Assembly: GCA_015143295.1 (NCBI GenBank)
Contig: JABCRI010001147.1
Span: 109,593-173,592 of the forward strand
Direction of reading: 5' to 3'
From: Tetracentron sinense
Lineage: Eukaryota; Streptophyta; Magnoliopsida; Trochodendrales; Trochodendraceae
Length of the DNA stretch: 64,000 bases
Part shown: positions 57,971 to 64,000 of the stretch, in pieces
Numbering within the stretch: the first letter of the stretch is position 1
How the letters are laid out: each line of letters starts with the position of its first letter
The notes under the pieces: generated by a model
What the model was told of the DNA's origin: nothing
The model's input: only the letters and a program-made list of their open reading frames with translations
Databases searched by the model: none
Made by a program: the position numbers and the translations under genes

Positions 57971-60900
57971 AGGGGTGGAGTTAGGAATTTTTCATTGGGG
58001 AGCAGAAATACATGTATAAAAAAAAACTATACGATTTGTAAGTACGGAACTTGGGAGCCGAGAAATTTTTTTTAGGATAACTTTTTATTTTGAGTTTTTT
58101 TTTCTGGTAATGTCCTTGAGGTCGCCACGTGGCCGAGAAATTTTTTTTAGGATAATTTTTTATTTTGAGATTTTTTTCTGGTAATGTCCTTGAGGTTGCC
58201 ATGTGTCCGTATTGATACCCTTAACTGTGGTTAAGATTCACCCACATATCCTTGGTTTTTTTTTTAAAAAATCAAAATTTTCAAACCATAGTTAAAATTC
58301 ACTAACTCCTAAGGTTAAAAAATTCTAATATTTTTTTTCTAAAAACAAGAATAAGTAGGTGGACTCTAAGAATGAGTGATTTTTAACCATAGTTAAGGGG
58401 TGCTCAATAGAGACATGTGGCAATCTAGAAGGCATAAATGGACTCCATTGGAGGGCCAACTATATATGTGAAAAAAATTAGGTGGGGCCACTAATACATA
58501 TAAGACAGAAACTGTTTTTAGAGTTTTTTTAATATTGAAAACAGTTTTTAATTTTTTTTAAAAAAAATATTTAGAAAAAAAACCAAGGATGGATGGGTGA
58601 ACCCTAGGGGTGGGTGAACCTTACCTATGGTTAAGGGGTGTCAAAGGAGACACGTGGCGACCTCTAGGGTTTCAAACCAAAGAGAGTCTCCTCAGTTTGA
58701 ACTCGAGAGGATCCTGAGCCTATAAGAAAATGAGTTTTCTAGATTTTTAAGATGTGTATTACTATAAAAATAGAAAATAATTATTTTTGAAACTGTCATT
58801 GCTAATTATATATATTTATAAATTAAAGTAATTAATGATGTGATGTTCGACAAGTATAATTTTGAAAAAAAAATTGTAATTCATGCCTGAACCTTTTCCC
58901 AAAATAACCTCAAAATATTGAGAGAAAGTAAGAGAAAATAGGCACCATTGAGAAACTATTTTCATTAGAAAAAAATTCATAAATTCTCAATCATCTCTTA
59001 GCCAGTCAATACTCCCAACATTTCGACTAACATAATGCATATTTTTTGGTAAACTCAATCATATCACAAGGCAATGACTGAAGGCAAAGACATAATGCAT
59101 ATTTAGATTAAAAAAAAATTCAATAACATATTCGTGCGATATATCATCGATAAATTGCAAGAGATGACTACCTAGGACACATATCTCTAACTTCCAAGAT
59201 GACGATACACATATCTCTAACTTCCAAGATGACGATCTTATATAGTCTGTAATTTAAAATCATAACTGTCACATGTGTTGTGGAAATAACCAATAGAAAA
59301 CCTAACCGACAAAAAAAGAATAAACCAAAAGAACACAAAAGGGCACATAAGAGATATGCATGGTTCGGCAACAACCTGCCTACGTCCACGGGTCAAGATC
59401 CGATCAATTCTTTTTTCACAAAAACCTTGATGAACCAATACAAAAGTATTAAACTCACATTCTCAATGAAAATCCAAAGAAGAATCTCTATCTATCATTT
59501 CTTAAACTTTTCTCAATCCCGAATATGCTTTAACCCTTTCTATAATATCTCACTCCCAATGCAAAAGCATTTCCTTGATGTTTTGATTATCGATTTATAC
59601 AAATCGTAGACCCATAACTATGTATTTATAAGCTTAAATCCGGAGTCCTGAAGAATTAGAAAGCCTACTCTCGCAATAGAAGTTTCCCAAAATTATACTG
59701 ACTTAGAACCCCTAATTTTCTAAAAATTTTGCGCACTGGGACGATCGATCACCCCAATTCGAGCCAACTTCAATAACATGAGTATGAAAATTGAACATTT
59801 GACAAATACCATATTGAATATATAAAAAAATATGAAAATATAAACAAGATTTGAAAAACAATCATCGGATTATTTTGCTGCTAATGAGATCCGACTACTA
59901 CTTTTCGAATCAAGGTTATCACGAATAACCATCCTAATATTAGTGATACTAACAACAAGCATAGTCAATCAAAAAAAAAAAAAACAAGAAGCATAGCCAA
60001 TATATGCAGTACCAAAGCAAGATGTTATTAGAGATGTTATTTTACATTTTGATCTAAGTTTTATTTCTACCAAATGAAGATAGAAAATGAGTGAAAAATT
60101 AACTTGTGTTGAGACTAAAGCTAGTTATTAAGAACAAAACCTTAAGCCACTTAATTATATTTGAAATGGTTGTACCATAAGCTATCAACTTCCAAAAATC
60201 CTCGGCATGCCATTAACATAAATTATCTGGCATGTGCAAAATTGCATGAATTTTCCCCCTCAGAAGTTGGAACTAAGGAGATTGTGGAGCCATTCCTTAG
60301 GTCATCAATTCTTGGGATCTCAAACATCTTAGGCAGTGTTTGGGGCTGTTTAATTTCAAATTTGAATATAGCTTAATGCTGGATTTCAGTAATGTTTGGG
60401 ACCATATTATTTGGGCGTCTGAACTAGTCAACCAGTATGCATAATAGATCTGAATTATTTGACGCATTAAGCTCCAAAGTCGGTGCTTAATGCACTAAGC
60501 TACTTCTAACAATCATGTGCGTTATAAACGAAGTTTAAAGTTTGACCACTTTGTCTATGAACAAATCAAAATTTCAAACAAAAAAAATCTTTTATACCCT
60601 TGAAAGTTACTTAGTCTTCGGCCAATACAAGCTTTTGGAACTTATTTTAGATTCACATCTCATTTACCCAACAGTATTAATTGGACAATCAACAATTTAG
60701 CAACAGGCTTTTCCATTACAAATCTTTAAGCTACAAATCTACTCATCAGTTAAGTGTTCCCGAACGCTACCTTATCTTCACAATCAAGGGGAAGATTAGG
60801 ATGGTGAAAAGAATGGGAAATAGAATGGGGAAGAAGGGAAGTTTATCTTGAACTAAGAAACAATTTTCTTAAGCTCCTACGTATAACATAGAATAAAACA

Positions 60901-61004
60901 TTAATTTCTCAAAAAAGCCATGTCATGTGTTTTCCTCCAAGTAGATTATCATGGTTAATTTTCTTAACTTCTCTATAGAAGTTAAACTAGCTTCTTTATG
61001 CGTT

Positions 61005-61175
61005 CACGTACCCCATACCTTTAGGTCGCAACACCGGTTAGGTGCTGGGCGGGTAAAGAATATATACAAATTCCCACACACTCCTCCAGAATGAAACCCG
61101 GTACCTCCCCTAAAATAGGGGATTCACAACCACTGGCACAAAGCCCTTGTGTGTACCCATTGCTTAGATTCACTC
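61005..61175 (-). repeat. SINE-like repeat, unit 7
   Basis: Paralog of 32655-32825, with CCAGTGGTTGTGAATCC and GAGGTACCGGGTTTCATTC on the minus strand. Confidence 0.4.
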
Positions 61176-61828
61176 ACCTCATAGGGCTAAAAAAATCTGT
61201 CTATGATATAAAAAAAAGTATAAAAGCAAAATTATTAATTTTAATCTACTTAAACAACAGAACTCGGACACGTATTCCATCTGCAAACGTCCCAAAGTTC
61301 TGCGGGCAGACAAAAGCTCTAAAATTCTGTAAATGCAACACGTGTGGGCTTCATTTGGAGATCGGATCACGGGCAAAACCGACTGAGCTGGAGAGTTCAA
61401 TCACACTCATATGTCAACACATGTCCTTTTTAACTCTTTTCAACCGTGGTTAATATTTATTAACCCTAAGGATTCAACAATCTAACCTTAGTTTTTAGAA
61501 TTTTTTTAACAAAAAATTAACCTTAAGATTAAACTTATTTTAATCTTAACCAAGGTTAGATTGTTGAACTTTAGGGTAGAAAGGGTTAAAAGAAACATGT
61601 TTGACTTGTAGGTGCGATTGTCTATTTTATTTCACATAACCATAACAGCAACTATTTCTGATCAGGTCAGATTTGTTTTCGGGTAAAAACTTAAACGGTT
61701 AAACCCGATCAACTTGCACCAAACACATCCAACAACAGACACCTTCAGGCGAAGCCAGGGGCAGCTGCCCCCATATTTTTGAAAAACAAAATTACTTGGT
61801 TATTTTATATTTGAATCCTGACTCCTGT

Positions 61829-62071
61829 GAAGAGGACCCCAAGGTCCTCTTCTAAGCTGACCGTAGTGTCTCCCATGACACTTTTAACACCTATTTAACC
61901 ATGATTAAGATTAAGGAAATTAAAAATAATAATTTTGGTTTTTTTTTAAATCCATTGCTAGATTGCTTAACCCTAAGGGTGAATGAATCCTAACCACAGT
62001 TGATGGTTGGTAAATAGGGGGCGTGGACCAATGAGATTACGGGGTTAGCTTCTAAGTTGACCTTGGGTCCG
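61829..62071. repeat. Full-length MITE-like element, unit 7
   Basis: Paralog of 50530-50771, with one change in the left palindrome (CCCCAAGG). Confidence 0.45.
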
Positions 62072-62680
62072 TTTTCCATTCCCCTAATATTTTAATGGAG
62101 GCACCGGTGGGCAGCAGTTGCAAGGTTTGATATCACGTTTATATCAGTAATTTTAGTCCACCCACCTAATCATTCTCCATAAACACATAAACAATTACTA
62201 TTATTTCGAATCAACCATTGCTTTCCCTTACAAGAAAATTCAGGATCTACGCCTGAACACTTCAACCTAAACTCACTCCCTTGACACATTTAAAATAACT
62301 GAATAATAAATTAAATATTTATATTTTAAAATAAAAATAATGTTTAAATTTAAGATTATTATGTGTAAAATAAAGAGATTAACTATGAACTGGAGTTTTG
62401 GTTGCACAGTCAACAGAGCAATCCAGAAATTGATTTCAGAAGGGGGGTAGTTATGAAAAAATACCCTTTCTTTGTCTTGGTAATTACCAAACTACCCTGT
62501 CCAAGGCAGTTTTTGGGGTTACTTTGTTGAATAGTCAACTGGAGTTCCTGTTCATACTTAAATCTCCAAAATAAACTAAGTTAATAGTACTATAAAGTAA
62601 TTGTATTTTTTAATTATAACAACCTTTAAACTTAAAGATTATTATTATATTAAAAAATGATAATATTGGGACCGTATGCA

Positions 62681-63340
62681 CAGGGATGGAGTCAGGAATA
62701 TTTTATTGGGGGTAGAAATACATTTATTAAAAAAACTATACGATTTGTAAGTACATAACTTGAGGATTCAGGGGCGTAGCCCCCGAGAAAAAAAATTTCG
62801 AGGTAATTTTTTTATTTTGAGAATTTTTTTCTAGTAATGTCCTTGAGGTCGCCACGTGTCCCTATTGATACCCTTAATTGTGGTTAAGATTCACCCACAT
62901 ATCCTTGATTTAAAAAAAATATATCAAAAATTTCAAACCATAGTTAAAATTCACTAACACTTAAGGTTAAAAAATTCTAACATTTTTTTCTAAAAAAATA
63001 TCAAAATTTTTTAACGTTCACCCGCATATCCTTGGTTTTTAAAAAAATATCAAAATTTTCATATCATAGTTAAAATTCACTAACTCCTAAGATTAAAAAA
63101 ATTCTAATTTTTTTCCTAAAAACCAAGAATAAGTAGGTGAACTCTAAGAATGAGTGATTTTTAACCATGGTTGAGGGGTGCTCAATAGAGACATGTGCGA
63201 CCTAAAGGGCATAAATGGACTCCATTGGAGGCCCACTATAATGTGACAAAATAGGGTGGGGTGGGGTGGCAGTTTCTAAAAAATTTGGGGGACCCACTAA
63301 TTCATACCAACACCTAAGAAATTGCAAGAAAAAAAATTTT

Positions 63341-63373
<33 letters not shown>

Positions 63374-63383
63374 GGTGGGGGGT

Positions 63384-63439
<56 letters not shown>

Positions 63440-63471
63440 GGTTTTGCCCCTTGGCTCCGCTCCTACCTTTG
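62681..63471. mobile_element. hAT-like non-autonomous element at the unit 7/8 boundary
   Basis: Duplication CGTATGCA at 62673-62680 and 63472-63479. This copy starts CAGGGATGGAGTCAGG, the most canonical of the left termini. It contains the expanded G-tract at 63343-63441. Confidence 0.6.
63343..63441. repeat. Near-pure poly-G tract (~99 bases)
   Basis: Almost all G with a few T interruptions (near 63373, 63376, 63383 and 63439). The same position has 17 G in unit 4 and a short G-rich run in unit 6. Gly/Pro-only open frames here are artefacts. Confidence 0.9.
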
Positions 63472-63946
63472 CGTATGCAACGCGTTTGGTTTGTAAGAAA
63501 AGTAATATAACCCCACATGCTCAAAAATCGAAACCCATGTTCGCTTTCACAAATAATGTATAGAATAAAAGACAAGAATGAGTTTTCTAGATTTTTTAAG
63601 ACTGATTACTATACAATAAAAATATTTTTTTGAACTGTCATTGCTACTTATATATATTTTTATAAATAAAGTAATTAATGTGTTACATTTGACAGTATGA
63701 TTTGAAAAAAAATTTGTATTCAATGCCTTAACCTTTTCTCAAATAACCCTCAAAATATTGAGAGCGTAGAGCAAAATAGGCACCATTGAGACACTATTTT
63801 TTCTTTATAAAAATTCTTACATCCCAAACTCTTTCTAGGCCAGTTAAAACTCCAATTTCAACTTAGTGTATATTTAGACCAAGAAAGTTTAATATTATTC
63901 GTGCAATATTCATCAATAAATTGCAAGAGATGACTATCCTAGGAGA

Positions 63947-64000
63947 TCTGGATTTTAGACGTATGGGAACCGCATACCCAATGGTGGGTCGGTGATTTCA
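63947..64000 (-). mobile_element. Start of a fourth copia LTR at the same site
   Basis: GGAGA (63942-63946) is followed by a degraded version of the LTR edge (TCTGGATTTTAGACGTATGGG), matching 35410 onwards with gaps. The element continues beyond the window. Confidence 0.75.

Larger units (their letters stand above)
51483..58057. repeat. Tandem unit 6 (truncated copia, MADS deleted)
   Basis: It begins like unit 4 with the hAT-like and foldback block and the copia insertion, then jumps from inside copia gag to the post-MADS block at 56555-56557. Compared with unit 4 about 7.5 kb is missing (equivalent to about 39150-46670): the copia 5' end, SINE-like pair, LINE fragment, MADS gene and its promoter. 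Confidence 0.8.
58058..62782. repeat. Tandem unit 7 (short, MADS-less)
   Basis: Same order as units 3 and 5, without the solo LTR (empty site CATGTCATGTGTTTTCC, about 60919-60935). It has a small local tandem duplication at about 59176-59233 (ACACATATCTCTAACTTCC followed by AAGATGACGAT, twice). SINE-like repeat at 61005-61175. Confidence 0.8.
62783..64000. repeat. Start of tandem unit 8 (cut by window end)
   Basis: Paralogous to 34307-35460 and 51483-52620. From about 63190 it carries many single-base gaps relative to both paralogs. Confidence 0.75.

Noticed and set aside
63266..63575. Gly-only and Pro-only open frames
   Set aside because: Translation of the poly-G tract.

Overview
This is a plant nuclear genomic window, almost certainly from an angiosperm. 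The evidence is intronless type I (M-alpha, AGL62/AGL29-like) MADS-box genes, Ty1-copia elements with an initiator-tRNA-Met primer-binding site, very long solo LTRs of Tat/Ogre gypsy type, tRNA-derived SINE-like repeats, a LINE 3' end with an A tail and many AT-rich MITEs. I cannot name the species. Nothing prokaryotic or organellar is visible.

The whole window is one tandem array of paralogous units, all in the same orientation and joined at a recurring AT-rich boundary. Approximate units are 1 (1-10261), 2 (10262-26904), 3 (26905-34306), 4 (34307-46940), 5 (46960-51482), 6 (51483-58057), 7 (58058-62782) and 8 (62783 to the end). Long units 1, 2 and 4 each carry one MADS gene on the minus strand. 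Short units 3, 5 and 7 share one ancestral deletion of the MADS block. Unit 6 lost its MADS gene by a separate deletion running from inside a copia element to just upstream of the gene. From unit 3 on, short and long units alternate, so the real period is a dimer of about 20 kb.

Units 2, 4 and 6, and the start of unit 8, carry the same copia insertion at the same site (5-bp duplication GGAGA). The insertion therefore preceded the amplification. The three readable copia copies are all defective and have diverged separately. The unit 2 copy carries a 3.5-kb solo LTR and a 140-bp deletion. The unit 6 copy carries a 248-bp near-perfect hairpin element and has lost one end. The unit 4 copy is structurally complete but has a frameshift and stops.

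The only credible host genes are the MADS copies. Copies 2 and 3 (23941-24777, 45209-46045) encode identical 278-residue proteins. Copy 1 (7326-8162) has one nonsense change at codon 121. Their coding and 5' leader sequence is nearly identical, including at silent sites, while the flanks have clearly drifted. This suggests recent homogenisation. The rest is repeat-derived: nested hAT-like and foldback MITEs, SINE-like and LINE fragments, microsatellites and G-tracts. The last ~800 bases look like unpolished sequence.
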